In this document: piece after piece, positions 13,813 to 21,626 of the stretch | Position numbering within the stretch: position 1 is the first letter of the stretch | Layout of the letters: every line of letters begins with the position of its first letter | Virus record (IMG/VR): IMGVR_UViG_3300047318_000529 | Coordinates: 1-38,678 of that record | Source of the DNA: a virus | Reading direction: 5' to 3' (one strand) | Length of the DNA: 38,678 bases | The notes under the pieces: generated by a model | Database searches by the model: none | What the model was told of the DNA's origin: nothing | Seen by the model: the letters and a program-made list of their open reading frames with translations, nothing else | Made by a program: the position numbers and the translations under genes

Positions 13813-14529
13813 CTAATAGACCCTCTTTTGTCCCGCTTTGAGGCGTTCGTAAGCTTTCTTTCGAGCTTCGGGTGACTTTACATCGAATTCAAAAGCATAA
13901 GGATTTGCAGATGGTCCTTGGCCTCCAGGTGAATAGAAATTAGAACCGGTTTGACGATTCTCATTCACTACATCTTGGGCTTTGACCTTTACTCTAGCAT
14001 CCTCTTCGGCCTGAGCCAGCTTTTTCATCTTCTTATAAGCCATCTCTCGACGCTTATACTCGTCTTTTACTTCCGCCAGTAGCGACATAAACTCAGGGTC
14101 TTTCTCCTGAAGTTTTTCAGCATTGGCGTTATTCACCACCTGATCGTAATCAGGGAAGGCCGAATAAAGCTTATGCTGATAGTTTTCGCTATCAATCTTC
14201 TGGTAAGTCTGGCGCGCCACTTCCTCTGCTTCTTTACGCATGGAAGATCGTTCCTTCTCAATGAGTCTTTTGAACTTTGCCTTGTCGAGCAGCTCATCGT
14301 CGGGCAGAGAGTCCAACTCGTCTCGTTGGTCCGGGAAGCGGTTTTGTAGTTGCTGGATCATCTGATGCTGCTGTTGCATCATTTGATCGCGCTTCTGCAA
14401 TTCTGCTTCTAACGCCTCAGTTTTCTTACGTAGTGCCGCGAAATTGATCTCTTGATCGCTCTTTCGCTGCTCTTGAGCTTGGTTAGCTGCTTGGTTGACG
14501 GATTCCGAGCTTTTTACGTCGATTGCCAT
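13813..14529 (-). CDS. Capsid scaffolding protein
   Basis: 238 aa, with GAGGAG before the ATG. Highly charged and helical. A coiled coil spans about residues 30-65 (repeated Q/E/K with MMQQQHQMIQQLQ), followed by acidic DELDSLPDDELLDK and long E/K/R helices. The C-terminus is short and basic (KAYERLKAGQKRVY), as expected for a scaffold that binds coat protein through a basic helix. It lies between the portal region and the capsid gene, the standard scaffold position. Role inferred from composition and place. Confidence 0.75.
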   Translation of the reverse strand: MAIDVKSSESVNQAANQAQEQRKSDQEINFAALRKKTEALEAELQKRDQMMQQQHQMIQQLQNRFPDQRDELDSLPDDELLDKAKFKRLIEKERSSMRKEAEEVARQTYQKIDSENYQHKLYSAFPDYDQVVNNANAEKLQEKDPEFMSLLAEVKDEYKRREMAYKKMKKLAQAEEDARVKVKAQDVVNENRQTGSNFYSPGGQGPSANPYAFEFDVKSPEARKKAYERLKAGQKRVY

Positions 14530-14568
14530 TCAAACTCCTCTTGTACTGGCGGGGTACATTACGCCTTG

Positions 14569-14593
14569 AGTCGGTTACAATTTGTAACCGACT
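14569..14593. promoter_or_regulatory. Perfect 11-bp inverted repeat upstream of scaffold gene
   Basis: AGTCGGTTACA / TGTAACCGACT around ATT, followed by a second weaker palindrome CCTAG...CTAGG. It lies between the scaffold start (14529) and the divergent gene at 14687. Neither strand has a T tract after it, so an operator or RNA-processing hairpin is likelier than a terminator. Confidence 0.5.
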
Positions 14594-14686
14594 GGCCCTA
14601 GTAACGCTCTAGGATGCGTATGTCTATACATTTAACTGAATATTTGATTAGTATCAATAATTTGTTTTGAAAAGGATAAAATATAG

Positions 14687-15088
14687 ATGGAACTACTCAC
14701 TAGGCTTGAAGATTTGCAGGCACAATTAGATGCCTCTTGGCCAGGAACATTAGAGAAGACTCTCAACGAATTTCCCCATGGAAACGAGGATTTTTATATT
14801 TACACTTTCACCAAATGGGACTATCATGTAGTGCCTCCGAAGTTTAATATTAATCACTGCCCAATAAAATTTTATCCTAAAAGCTGGGCGCTTCCGGGGA
14901 CAACGATGAGAAAAATATCGCCAATAGGAGGATGGGTAAAGATCCTGTGGACATTACCTGAAGAGCATGCCTTTGATCTTTTTGAGTCTGGGAAGATTTT
15001 TGCCGACCCGATCGTCCATGAGTCAATTCGTAAATATAAAGCCGGGGAATTCGCGAAGGAAGAAGAAGAAAATTTCAAGCCAATTTGA
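14687..15088 (+). CDS. Hypothetical protein, rightward moron in structural arm
   Basis: 133 aa, with AAAGGAT upstream of the ATG. Rich in aromatic residues (FYIYTFTKWDYHVVPP, then GWVKILWTLPEEHAFDLF), probably a small soluble alpha/beta protein. It is transcribed against the surrounding structural genes and flanked by short intergenic gaps, the layout of a moron, a gene that may act on the host or on other phages. No family recognised. It is not a virion gene by orientation. Confidence 0.6.
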   Translation: MELLTRLEDLQAQLDASWPGTLEKTLNEFPHGNEDFYIYTFTKWDYHVVPPKFNINHCPIKFYPKSWALPGTTMRKISPIGGWVKILWTLPEEHAFDLFESGKIFADPIVHESIRKYKAGEFAKEEEENFKPI

Positions 15089-15151
15089 AGATCTCACAAA
15101 ACGTGTACCTATAAGGTGTATAAACAGCATGAACAGTGGGATCTTCTTTTT

Positions 15152-15613
15152 TTACGTCTGACTCGTAGAACAAGCGCCTGGTGCCTGTAATCCCGGTTTC
15201 TGAAACAATGGGACTTGAGACAAAACTTGAGGGTTAGATGGATTCACCTGCGAAGAGTCATCAAGTTCTATGTTTGTGTACTGTCCTATTGGTATTACTT
15301 GAGGTGATTGTAGAGTCGTACCGATGATAAATGGATCATAGTTTGTTGTGTCAATGGAAATGGAGAATGTGGTTGGAGAAAGAACCTGAATGGTTCCTAT
15401 TTGCTCATTGATCTGATCCATGCCAAAATAGAGAGCATACGGAAAAGGAAACACAACCCGCACGTTAAAGCCGGAACTATACCCATGCGGTTGTGCTGTA
15501 GTAATGATTGCAGGGAAGGCATTGGTTATCGCTGTAATGATGGCTATGTCTGGACGCCAGGGAAAGTTTGGATTCACCGGAAATGTCCATGCGTTTACTG
15601 GGGAGTAAACCAT
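15152..15613 (-). CDS. Putative minor head protein with shared beta domain
   Basis: 153 aa; ATG at 15613 overlaps the previous stop (TGATG) with AGGGG upstream. Residues about 35-115 contain TTAQPHGYSSGFNVRVVFP, a G-TIQV strand, FSISIDTTNYDPF and PQVIPIGQ. These are the same ordered motifs as residues 195-290 of the decoration-like protein 10782-11795. The C-terminus is Pro/Gln/Ser-rich. It is probably exposed on or inside the head. The shared domain suggests duplication or a common partner. Confidence 0.6.
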   Translation of the reverse strand: MVYSPVNAWTFPVNPNFPWRPDIAIITAITNAFPAIITTAQPHGYSSGFNVRVVFPFPYALYFGMDQINEQIGTIQVLSPTTFSISIDTTNYDPFIIGTTLQSPQVIPIGQYTNIELDDSSQVNPSNPQVLSQVPLFQKPGLQAPGACSTSQT

Positions 15614-15810
15614 CAATTCCCCTCATGTCTGGTTGTAACCACGCATTTACCTGAACTCTCTGCTGAGGTCTTTATAATCCCCTGAGAAGAGTTTGGGTTG
15701 GCCCAATAAGTTTGGGTCAATGTTGGGAAAACATCCTCATGAGTTGGTTTCATGTGCTCAGCGGGATTTTCTGTCTGCCCCTTCATGTGTTTTTTGATCT
15801 TTTGAAACAT
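15613..15810 (-). CDS. Small hypothetical protein
   Basis: 65 aa with GGAAG upstream and a one-base overlap with the next gene. A basic N-terminal helix (MFQKIKKHMKGQ) is followed by polar, Pro/Thr-rich sequence. It belongs to a run of four small, lysine- or histidine-rich genes between portal and scaffold. No family recognised. Confidence 0.6.
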   Translation of the reverse strand: MFQKIKKHMKGQTENPAEHMKPTHEDVFPTLTQTYWANPNSSQGIIKTSAESSGKCVVTTRHEGN

Positions 15811-15813
15811 AAA

Positions 15814-15954
15814 TCACTTCCCGCTTACGTCTTTGTGATCCTTTTTAAGAGGCTTAAGATGTTGTTCACCTTTTGCTTTACCCATAGGTTCAACACGACC
15901 CATCTTTCCATGATGTTCACCTTTGCCTTGATGTGGTTTTTTCTTGTGTGACAT
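15814..15954 (-). CDS. 46-aa Lys/His-rich basic protein
   Basis: The start is ATG 15954 (MSHKKKPHQGKGEHHG), because AAGGAG lies 7 nt upstream; the longer frame to 16014 is not needed. Nearly half the residues are K, H or G and there is no hydrophobic core, so it is probably disordered and nucleic-acid-binding. Small basic proteins next to the portal can be packaged in the head. Function unknown. Confidence 0.65.
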   Translation of the reverse strand: MSHKKKPHQGKGEHHGKMGRVEPMGKAKGEQHLKPLKKDHKDVSGK

Positions 15955-16013
15955 TGTTTTCTCCTTGTGTTTTTGAGGCTTAAAATCCCCTGCTATATTG
16001 GGATCAAAAAGCA

Positions 16014-16277
16014 TTATTTTCTTCTCTTTAATTTCGCTTGAGGAGTCATGAACTCTTCTCTAGCTGACTTATATCCCGCTCCTGCAACCTTTGGCATGCC
16101 TTTAGGCTTGTCTTTCTTCCCAATGATCTTCGTCTTGGAAATTCTCGCTTGCCCATAGCCTGGGACCATTCCAGACCCAAATTGTCCTTCATCATTATGC
16201 ATGTCAACGGAGTCTCCTGGCCTTTGCTTGGCCGGATGACGCTTTCCGTACTGAAGGTTTAATGAATCTTGTCCCAT
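16014..16277 (-). CDS. Small basic hypothetical protein
   Basis: 87 aa. The C-terminus is strongly basic (KLKRRK), with Gly/Lys-rich middle (KTKIIGKKDKPKGMPKVAGAG). The ribosome site is weak (AGG) and overlaps the decamer repeat 16276-16305. Probably disordered. Part of the small-gene run after the portal. Confidence 0.6.
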   Translation of the reverse strand: MGQDSLNLQYGKRHPAKQRPGDSVDMHNDEGQFGSGMVPGYGQARISKTKIIGKKDKPKGMPKVAGAGYKSAREEFMTPQAKLKRRK

Positions 16278-16305
16278 TTATACCTATTTATACCTACTTA
16301 TACAC
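16276..16305. repeat. Three tandem decamers
   Basis: ATTTATACCT, ATTTATACCT, ACTTATACAC at the start of the gene ending at 16277. On the minus strand they read AGGTATAAAT, supplying repeated weak AGG Shine-Dalgarnos and TATAA-like hexamers before that gene. Confidence 0.7.
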
Positions 16306-16322
16306 GGTTCAGATAATAACTT

Positions 16323-16347
16323 TAGGGGAGCGTATTAACCTCCCCTA
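16323..16347 (-). terminator. Hairpin after portal-linked gene
   Basis: An 8-bp inverted repeat TAGGGGAG / CTCCCCTA lies between the stops and starts of 16351-16593 and 16014-16277. The sequence after it on the minus strand (AAGTTATTATC) is not T-rich, so termination would be weak; it may only adjust relative expression. Confidence 0.45.
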
Positions 16348-16350
16348 GAA

Positions 16351-16593
16351 TTACTTCCTCTTCATGCCAGATGCACGATCGCGATCTGCGAGCTTGACGT
16401 TGCCTTCTTGCTCGTTATAGATAGCTTCTGCTGTATCTGGATACTTATATCGTCCGATCTCACCTGGTGGGTGCATCGAAACTTCTTTCACTTCTGGAGG
16501 AAAGAATTCCCCTAACAAAGATCCGGCTCTTGAGCCTTTTCCTTGACCTCGGCCCATAAAATCTGGGCTCTGTTTTCCATCATAATCGCGCAT
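16351..16593 (-). CDS. Small hypothetical protein
   Basis: 80 aa from the ATG at 16593 (MRDYDGKQSPDFMGRG), with AAAGGAG 6 nt upstream. Polar and Gly/Arg-rich, with FFPPEVKEVSMHPPGEIGRY in the middle. It directly follows the portal gene. No family recognised. Confidence 0.6.
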   Translation of the reverse strand: MRDYDGKQSPDFMGRGQGKGSRAGSLLGEFFPPEVKEVSMHPPGEIGRYKYPDTAEAIYNEQEGNVKLADRDRASGMKRK

Positions 16594-16621
16594 TTTCAAC
16601 TCCTTTTGTTGTGTTTACGCT

Positions 16622-18658
16622 TTAACTCGCTACTCTTGATCTCACTTCTGTCGAGACCTCTTCTCTTAGCTGTTGATTCTTTTGCTTACCTTCTTCTTTG
16701 TCCACTTGATCCATGGCATGCATGGCTTGCGCCTCTCCATAAAGCTTTACTGACTCCAGGAACTCTTTAACGGCAGAAAACTTGTCTTTGACTGCTTTTG
16801 CTTGATTCTGCTGCACCTCGCTCAAACGCTCTTCCTCCAAACCAATATTGCTTCGAACGCGGCCATATCTCTCTTTGGCCTGGGCGAGTTTTTGGGCCGT
16901 ATCTGCTTGAGAGTTTTGAAGCTGTGCTTGGAGTACTGCTAGGTCAAGTTGGGCTTTTTGATTGCTAAGTTCGGACTGATACTCTTCTTCTTTTTGGATG
17001 CTATCCACAAGCTCGTCTTTTCCCTGAAGGGTGCTGTTCTTGAGGAGGAAGGCTGTTGGTACGGGGATACCCATCTCTCTAAGTTGGAGGAGTTGAACGA
17101 ACTGATTTTGCTTTTGCGTTGTGGTGTTGAGGCTTTCTTCGGGAAGGACGTCATACTGGGAGAAATTTTTGTCATAAAATTCCTGGGTAGGCATTTCTTT
17201 GATGATCCGACTGACCTTGAAAGGAGTCCATTTATTCTGGATGATTCGGAGTTCAAGCATCCCCAAAAGCTTTAGCGATCGATCCCATTGGTCAAAATAT
17301 TTCTGTAGAGTAACAAGACCTGCTCCTTGTCGGAGCATTTCTGTAATGCCAGCCTTGGCGTCTCCTGCCATGCCCATAAGCTCAGGAGTAACCAAAGCAA
17401 GAGGATTAATAAGCTGTTGCATTTGGTCTGATAGCTGCATGTCGGAAGGGGGTACGGCATTGGGAATAATCTTCTGAACATCCGTTAGTTCATAGCCTTC
17501 TTTAACAACAATGTGCTTGCCCTGCCCAGCATACATAATGTTTTCTTCATTAACGACAGAATTTTCTTTATACATCCATCCAGCATTAATAGAAGACTCA
17601 GAAATATCATGATTGAGAATGATACGACGATTAAACAAGAACTGAGCATCCCGCAAATAACGAACCAAAGAACGAACTTGGAGATTGTATTGGGTCTGCC
17701 ATGGTTCATAGTCCCAGTAAACGGGTACGAACGGACACTCATCGAAACCGAGCGGATTCTCTCCGATATGTAGAACAGACTTATTAAGAATAACAGCCAC
17801 ATTCCAAGTGGGGACTTCAACTTCAATCTCCTCCAGTTGAGGAAAAACTTGCAGATATTCCTTGATCGATTTAGGATCGTCGTTCCAATCTGTAATTTCT
17901 CCAGTTTCTTTATTGTAAAGGCGTTTTTTTGTCCTGTGTGATCTATACCAATAATAGGAAAGTACGAGTAGGTCGTTTCTGGCGATGTTATAGTTTTCAG
18001 GCAAAAAGTAGAACTGTCCATCTCGGTTGGAATAGCCTCCCATTGATCCAATTAGTTCTGCGTGTTCTGGAAATTGCGCAATCGCTTCTTTCTTCGATAA
18101 GAACTTTTGACACCAGACCCAATTGCAATCGCTCATATCCGGCTCGCGAAAATATGGATCGACCATAAACGCGTTGTATTCCCAGATTTTTAAGTCTAAA
18201 ACTCCATTGATGGGATCGTCTTTAAAGTCTAGATAAGGCTGCAAGAGAACCATTCCAGAAGTGATGGACTGTTCTATCGCATCTGAGTACTTCTCAAGGA
18301 TGTGTCGTTTGCTATGGGAGTATTGCAGCAATTTATTGAACTGATCCGCTGTGTGCTGAGAAGCGAACTCTACCGGTACAACAGAGATTGACTTTCTGTG
18401 CTGGCGCTGATAGCCACTAATCATACAGACAGGCTGTCGGATGATGTTGAAGTAAAAGTTCTTGAAGTTGTAATTCGGGGCGAATGTGAAGTACTGGTAG
18501 ATGTAGTCTTGATCCCCCGCGTAAAACCTCGTGTCTATGTTGGCTTCATTCCATTTTACTTCACAAACACTCTGAAACCTTGTGTATACGTTCATTAATA
18601 TGTTGACGATATTGTTCGCATTAGGTTCCTCAGGCCAGAGGAATTGACTGGAAGGCAT
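16622..18658 (-). CDS. Portal protein, P22-like
   Basis: 678 aa from the ATG at 18658 (AGG 5 nt upstream). Forms the dodecameric ring at the vertex through which DNA is packaged and ejected. The early segment IRQPVCMISGYQRQHRKSISV is the characteristic P22-type portal motif (helix, GYxRQxR). WEYNAFMVDPYFREPDMSDC and a WCQKFLSKKEAIAQFP segment follow in family order. The C-terminal 150 residues are a long Gln/Glu/Lys helix (barrel-like extension). Length agrees with P22-like portals. It heads the head-gene block; the divergent small-gene cassette at 18766 starts about 100 nt upstream. Confidence 0.85.
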   Translation of the reverse strand: MPSSQFLWPEEPNANNIVNILMNVYTRFQSVCEVKWNEANIDTRFYAGDQDYIYQYFTFAPNYNFKNFYFNIIRQPVCMISGYQRQHRKSISVVPVEFASQHTADQFNKLLQYSHSKRHILEKYSDAIEQSITSGMVLLQPYLDFKDDPINGVLDLKIWEYNAFMVDPYFREPDMSDCNWVWCQKFLSKKEAIAQFPEHAELIGSMGGYSNRDGQFYFLPENYNIARNDLLVLSYYWYRSHRTKKRLYNKETGEITDWNDDPKSIKEYLQVFPQLEEIEVEVPTWNVAVILNKSVLHIGENPLGFDECPFVPVYWDYEPWQTQYNLQVRSLVRYLRDAQFLFNRRIILNHDISESSINAGWMYKENSVVNEENIMYAGQGKHIVVKEGYELTDVQKIIPNAVPPSDMQLSDQMQQLINPLALVTPELMGMAGDAKAGITEMLRQGAGLVTLQKYFDQWDRSLKLLGMLELRIIQNKWTPFKVSRIIKEMPTQEFYDKNFSQYDVLPEESLNTTTQKQNQFVQLLQLREMGIPVPTAFLLKNSTLQGKDELVDSIQKEEEYQSELSNQKAQLDLAVLQAQLQNSQADTAQKLAQAKERYGRVRSNIGLEEERLSEVQQNQAKAVKDKFSAVKEFLESVKLYGEAQAMHAMDQVDKEEGKQKNQQLREEVSTEVRSRVAS

Positions 18659-18714
18659 AGACACCTGTGTAAAATTTAAATTTAACTTTACCAGGAGATT
18701 TCTTAAATGAAAAT

Positions 18715-18743
18715 TTGTGATATTTGCTCAATACAGGTATAAG
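18715..18743 (+). promoter_or_regulatory. Promoter for plus-strand cassette 18766-19719
   Basis: TTGTGA at 18715-18720 and TATAAG at 18738-18743 with 17-nt spacing, about 22 nt before the first start codon. It faces away from the portal gene. Confidence 0.55.
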
Positions 18744-18765
18744 GCTATCAAAAAGGAATAAATTG

Positions 18766-19074
18766 ATGTTTGATGCCCAGGAGTGTGTTGAACTATTTGA
18801 TCTTGAAAGCCGCCTAGAAATCCTACAAGAAAACATCGAAGCTATGGAGAAGACAATGGTCAGAAAGAAAGAAGAAGTATTAGGGCTATTTAAAGAAGAA
18901 ATTAAGAACTCCATAGAAGAGATTCGAGAAAAAGTGAAGGAAAACGAACGACTATGCAACGCTCAAATAGAAAATCTTTCAAAACTTCTGGGGGAAGTGT
19001 CCGTGACTATGGCTAGCCTTCAGAGGCAAATCGAGTATTTAAGCAAAAAAAAATGGTATCAATTCAATGGATGA
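18766..19074 (+). CDS. Coiled-coil protein
   Basis: 102 aa from the ATG at 18766, with AAAAAGGAA upstream. Almost entirely charged helix with heptad-like hydrophobics (LEILQENIEAMEKTM, then IEEIREKVKENERL). A short N-terminal segment has a single cysteine. First of five tightly packed rightward small genes. Its last codons overlap the next start. Its architecture recalls the coiled-coil tails of 942-1695. Confidence 0.65.
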   Translation: MFDAQECVELFDLESRLEILQENIEAMEKTMVRKKEEVLGLFKEEIKNSIEEIREKVKENERLCNAQIENLSKLLGEVSVTMASLQRQIEYLSKKKWYQFNG

Positions 19075-19162
19075 CATGAACTGGATTAGAATATTTGAGA
19101 CTACGATTGCGATTCTTCTTGCAAAATTCATACTATATGTGGTTAACCGTATATTCAAATGA
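19067..19162 (+). CDS. 31-aa single-TM peptide
   Basis: It begins MDDMNWIRIF and continues as one hydrophobic helix (TTIAILLAKFILYVVN) with a basic end (RIFK). It overlaps both neighbours by ATGA-type junctions. Too short for most gene callers. The overlap chain supports translation. Confidence 0.5.
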   Translation: MDDMNWIRIFETTIAILLAKFILYVVNRIFK

Positions 19163-19260
19163 AGATTTTAGTGATATTGATTTTCGTCCTGATTTTCTTT
19201 TTCGTTACATATCTTATTGGTCTGTCGTCAGGAGAAGAGAAGGATGACAAACTGGATTAA
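19159..19260 (+). CDS. 33-aa single-TM peptide
   Basis: MKILVILIFVLIFFFVTYLIG is followed by an acidic tail GEEKDDKLD. It overlaps the previous gene by ATGA. A signal-anchor-like helix with a charged C-terminus fits a tiny holin, pinholin or superinfection-exclusion protein, but nothing decides between these. Confidence 0.5.
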   Translation: MKILVILIFVLIFFFVTYLIGLSSGEEKDDKLD

Positions 19261-19273
19261 AAAATAGGTACGA

Positions 19274-19489
19274 ATGACTGCACAACAAATCCCTTACGTC
19301 AGTCCTCAAGAGATGCATTGGGACTTTCAAGAAATTAAATACAAGATGAACGACTTTCACACATTTACAATTCCAGATGAGCAGGAGTGGTGGTATGAAA
19401 ATGATTGGTTTTACAAGAAATATGATGTGGTGGTTCGTATTGTTTGCCTTGATGGTACCTTTCTCGTGGCTATACGGAAGAAGATCTAA
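19274..19489 (+). CDS. Hypothetical protein
   Basis: 71 aa with AGGTACGA before the ATG. Contains DEQEWWYENDWFYKKYD, very rich in aromatic and acidic residues, and a short C-terminal strand. Soluble. No family recognised. Confidence 0.6.
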   Translation: MTAQQIPYVSPQEMHWDFQEIKYKMNDFHTFTIPDEQEWWYENDWFYKKYDVVVRIVCLDGTFLVAIRKKI

Positions 19490-19494
19490 AGTTC

Positions 19495-19719
19495 ATGAAG
19501 ACTCAAAGACCTCATAAATGCTTGGAATCTGAGTTTAGGTACATCTGCCCTCACGATCCAGAGTGGGAGGCGTGCTTATGCACAGACGAAGATGTTAAGA
19601 AGGCAGTAAAATTCATGGAATCGGTCGAGATTAAGTGGGAAAACGAATGTCCAGATTGTACGCCGGAAGACACGTGCGATTACTGTTGGGATAAATACTT
19701 AAGATCATTAGAAAAGTAG
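19495..19719 (+). CDS. Cys-rich small protein
   Basis: 74 aa with eight cysteines; the C-terminal set (CPDCTPEDTCDYCW) looks like a zinc knuckle, and the N-terminal half has C-x-C-type spacing. It ends the rightward cassette just before convergent 19725. Probably zinc-binding. Function unknown. Confidence 0.6.
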   Translation: MKTQRPHKCLESEFRYICPHDPEWEACLCTDEDVKKAVKFMESVEIKWENECPDCTPEDTCDYCWDKYLRSLEK

Positions 19720-19724
19720 GCCGC

Positions 19725-19907
19725 CTATTCTTCAGTTATGCGCTTCTCCCGAGCAACTGGCTCCGGATCCTTCCCTAACTTCTCGAACAAATCACCCCAG
19801 GCCAAAATCTCATCAATAGTAGACTCTCTGCATGTGCACTGCTTCTCGATCTCTCTAGACTCTGGATAGTGTATCTTATAAGGAGCGCCGCATATGTCGC
19901 ATTTCAT
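19725..19907 (-). CDS. Small zinc-binding protein
   Basis: 60 aa. CDICGAP near the start and QCTCRE downstream form a four-cysteine site of CxxC/CxC type; the remainder is an acidic helix. It overlaps the previous stop by ATGA. Its first 28 nt are duplicated at 20635-20662, where they form a 9-codon remnant. Confidence 0.65.
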   Translation of the reverse strand: MKCDICGAPYKIHYPESREIEKQCTCRESTIDEILAWGDLFEKLGKDPEPVAREKRITEE

Positions 19908-20350
19908 GTCTTATCATTCTCCATAATACTGGTGATGCGAGGACCTTCCTTGTCGCATTTAGTGCAAACAAGAATCGAGAGCCCGAACTTCTTTTCCTCT
20001 CTCCACTCATGATCGCATTCTTTTATAGGAAAGTTGCTGTCACAATAATAGCACTGATACCAATCTCCATAAATCTCTTCTTCGGGAACCTCTTCTCCGC
20101 ACTTCCAGCATCTAAACTCTTTCTTGGGCTGCTCAAAAAGGGAATATATATCGGCGGCCCACATTTCTCTCCAAAAGATTCTTCGTTCATCCTCAGGATG
20201 TCGATACAGAAACCCCAGATTCTCATTTTCTCTGTGAAAGGGATTATAGCAAACGATCGCTAGCGTGTCTGAGAATCCGGTCGACCCGTAGTAAATAACC
20301 CATTCCCCCAACTTTGGACTTCTTTCGCTAACCAACATCTTTTTACTCAT
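19904..20350 (-). CDS. Zinc-ribbon hypothetical protein
   Basis: 148 aa. An N-terminal domain of about 90 residues starts with LGEWVIYYGSTGF and contains many aromatic residues. Two CxxC pairs (CWKCGE, CYYCDS) and a third pair (CTKC) near the C-terminus make a double zinc ribbon. Possibly nucleic-acid- or protein-binding. It is in a leftward run of small accessory genes upstream of the portal block. Confidence 0.6.
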   Translation of the reverse strand: MSKKMLVSERSPKLGEWVIYYGSTGFSDTLAIVCYNPFHRENENLGFLYRHPEDERRIFWREMWAADIYSLFEQPKKEFRCWKCGEEVPEEEIYGDWYQCYYCDSNFPIKECDHEWREEKKFGLSILVCTKCDKEGPRITSIMENDKT

Positions 20351-20385
20351 ATTTCATGCTCACTTAAGGACCGTACTGCGTCTGC

Positions 20386-20601
20386 TCATTTAGAAAAATT
20401 CTCATTGGCGTAAACCATCAGGCATTCGATCAGGTTTTCCTCGGGCGACTTGTTTAAAAATGACATAGAGGGGATAGAGAGAAAGAACGCCCTGACCTTT
20501 TCGTTTTCTATCATTTGTTTCTTCAAATACCACTTTCTCCAAAGAATCACCTCTTGATTAATTCTTTCTATCGCTATCAAAAGCTCTTCCTCTTTGTCCA
20601 T
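20386..20601 (-). CDS. Small helical hypothetical protein
   Basis: 71 aa with AAGGA before the ATG. Helical, with the charged segment EELLIAIERINQEVILWRKW at the start. No family recognised. Confidence 0.55.
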   Translation of the reverse strand: MDKEEELLIAIERINQEVILWRKWYLKKQMIENEKVRAFFLSIPSMSFLNKSPEENLIECLMVYANENFSK

Positions 20602-20634
20602 TCGGTTCCTTCCTAGTGGTATTTACCCTTACTT

Positions 20635-20662
20635 AAGGAGCGCCGCATATGTCGCATTTCAT
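20635..20662. repeat. 28-bp duplicate of a gene start (second copy of 19880-19907)
   Basis: Identical for 28 nt to 19880-19907. On the minus strand it reads ATG plus eight codons (MKCDICGAP) and then TAA, i.e. the truncated start of the zinc protein 19725-19907, with GGGAG before the ATG. It is a recent partial duplication or the scar of a recombination within this accessory region. Confidence 0.85.
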
Positions 20663-20687
20663 AATTTATCTCCCTTAATCATACCGA

Positions 20688-20909
20688 CTATCCAAGGACT
20701 CTCCTCTCCTCATCGCTTAAAGAAAAATACGAAGGAAGAGAGACCGACATTATTTCAATCTCTAGATTGTCATAGATCAGCTTACCCATTGCCGTTGGTG
20801 GCAGCTCTGGATCGCAGTTCCAAGCCTCCACAAAGTTTTGAATGCCGCTAGTCATGAGTGTATCAGTGTTTTCTGCAGTCGAATCGCAATAGACCCTTAT
20901 CTTCTTCAT
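20688..20909 (-). CDS. Hypothetical protein
   Basis: 73 aa from the ATG at 20909 (MKKIRVYCDSTAENTD), preceded by GGGG. The longer frame to 20987 lacks a ribosome site. The opening strand followed by D-S-T looks like an alpha/beta protein. A possible minus-strand promoter begins with TTGACA at 21004-20999. Confidence 0.5.
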   Translation of the reverse strand: MKKIRVYCDSTAENTDTLMTSGIQNFVEAWNCDPELPPTAMGKLIYDNLEIEIMSVSLPSYFSLSDEERRVLG

Positions 20910-21078
20910 TTTTTCCCCTATTTTTCGATCGACCCACTTGACAGAAATTAGGTCGGCTCGGTGGTGATTTTCAACGTCTGATAACACTAATTATGTTGTG
21001 TCAAATAATTTTTACTATGTTTGGCGATCAGATGCGCTAGTTTTTTGCCCAATTTTTTGACCAAGAAAAAATATATTT

Positions 21079-21285
21079 TCATTCCTCAAGATATACCCTT
21101 CTTACATGTGCCATGTTTATAGGAAACCCTTCCTGGGTTCCGTCCTGACGAATGCCCTTGACTAAGACCCACGAATCCCACTTATGTTCGTTTATACAAT
21201 AGGCGACGTCTAATTCATCCAAGAACTCTTTCGACACCTCTATCTTTTCCATATCCCCATTGCTCCAGATAATTACAAACTTCAT
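21079..21285 (-). CDS. Small hypothetical protein
   Basis: 68 aa from the ATG at 21285, overlapping the upstream stop as ATGA with GGGGGAG ahead. Beta-rich (MKFVIIWSNGDMEKIEV). It is translationally coupled to the DUF551 gene before it. No family recognised. Confidence 0.6.
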   Translation of the reverse strand: MKFVIIWSNGDMEKIEVSKEFLDELDVAYCINEHKWDSWVLVKGIRQDGTQEGFPINMAHVRRVYLEE

Positions 21286-21626
21286 TTCTCCCCCGGAGGA
21301 TTGGGCAACGGCATCCAATATGTAACCCCTTTCATATCTTCATCTTTCATATCTTCATCACAACATCCGCATCCACTTGATAAGTACTCCCAAAAATATT
21401 CTTCAATTTTCTGGAAACTCACAAAGATGGTTGCAGCCACTTTTTTTCCATCTGTTGAAAGAACAATTTGATCGGCCTCTGGTAATCGCTCCTTAACGCT
21501 GATCCAATCTCCTTTTTCTTTTTTCAGACGGATGCATTCGGCAGCCAACTTCTGGATTGTTCTTTCTTTCTCTTCCAGAGTCTCCTTCCATGAGCAAACG
21601 ATTTCAAAGTATTCGGATAGGTTCAT
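21282..21626 (-). CDS. DUF551-domain protein (with N-terminal helix)
   Basis: 114 aa from the ATG at 21626 (GGAG 6 nt upstream). An N-terminal coiled helix (residues 1-35) precedes a DUF551 domain: GDWISVKERLPE at the start and GVTYWMPLPNPP at the end. The Cys cluster CGCC lies between. DUF551 proteins are common in phages and of unknown function. The adjacent upstream gene carries the same domain, so this is a tandem pair. Confidence 0.75.
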   Translation of the reverse strand: MNLSEYFEIVCSWKETLEEKERTIQKLAAECIRLKKEKGDWISVKERLPEADQIVLSTDGKKVAATIFVSFQKIEEYFWEYLSSGCGCCDEDMKDEDMKGVTYWMPLPNPPGEK

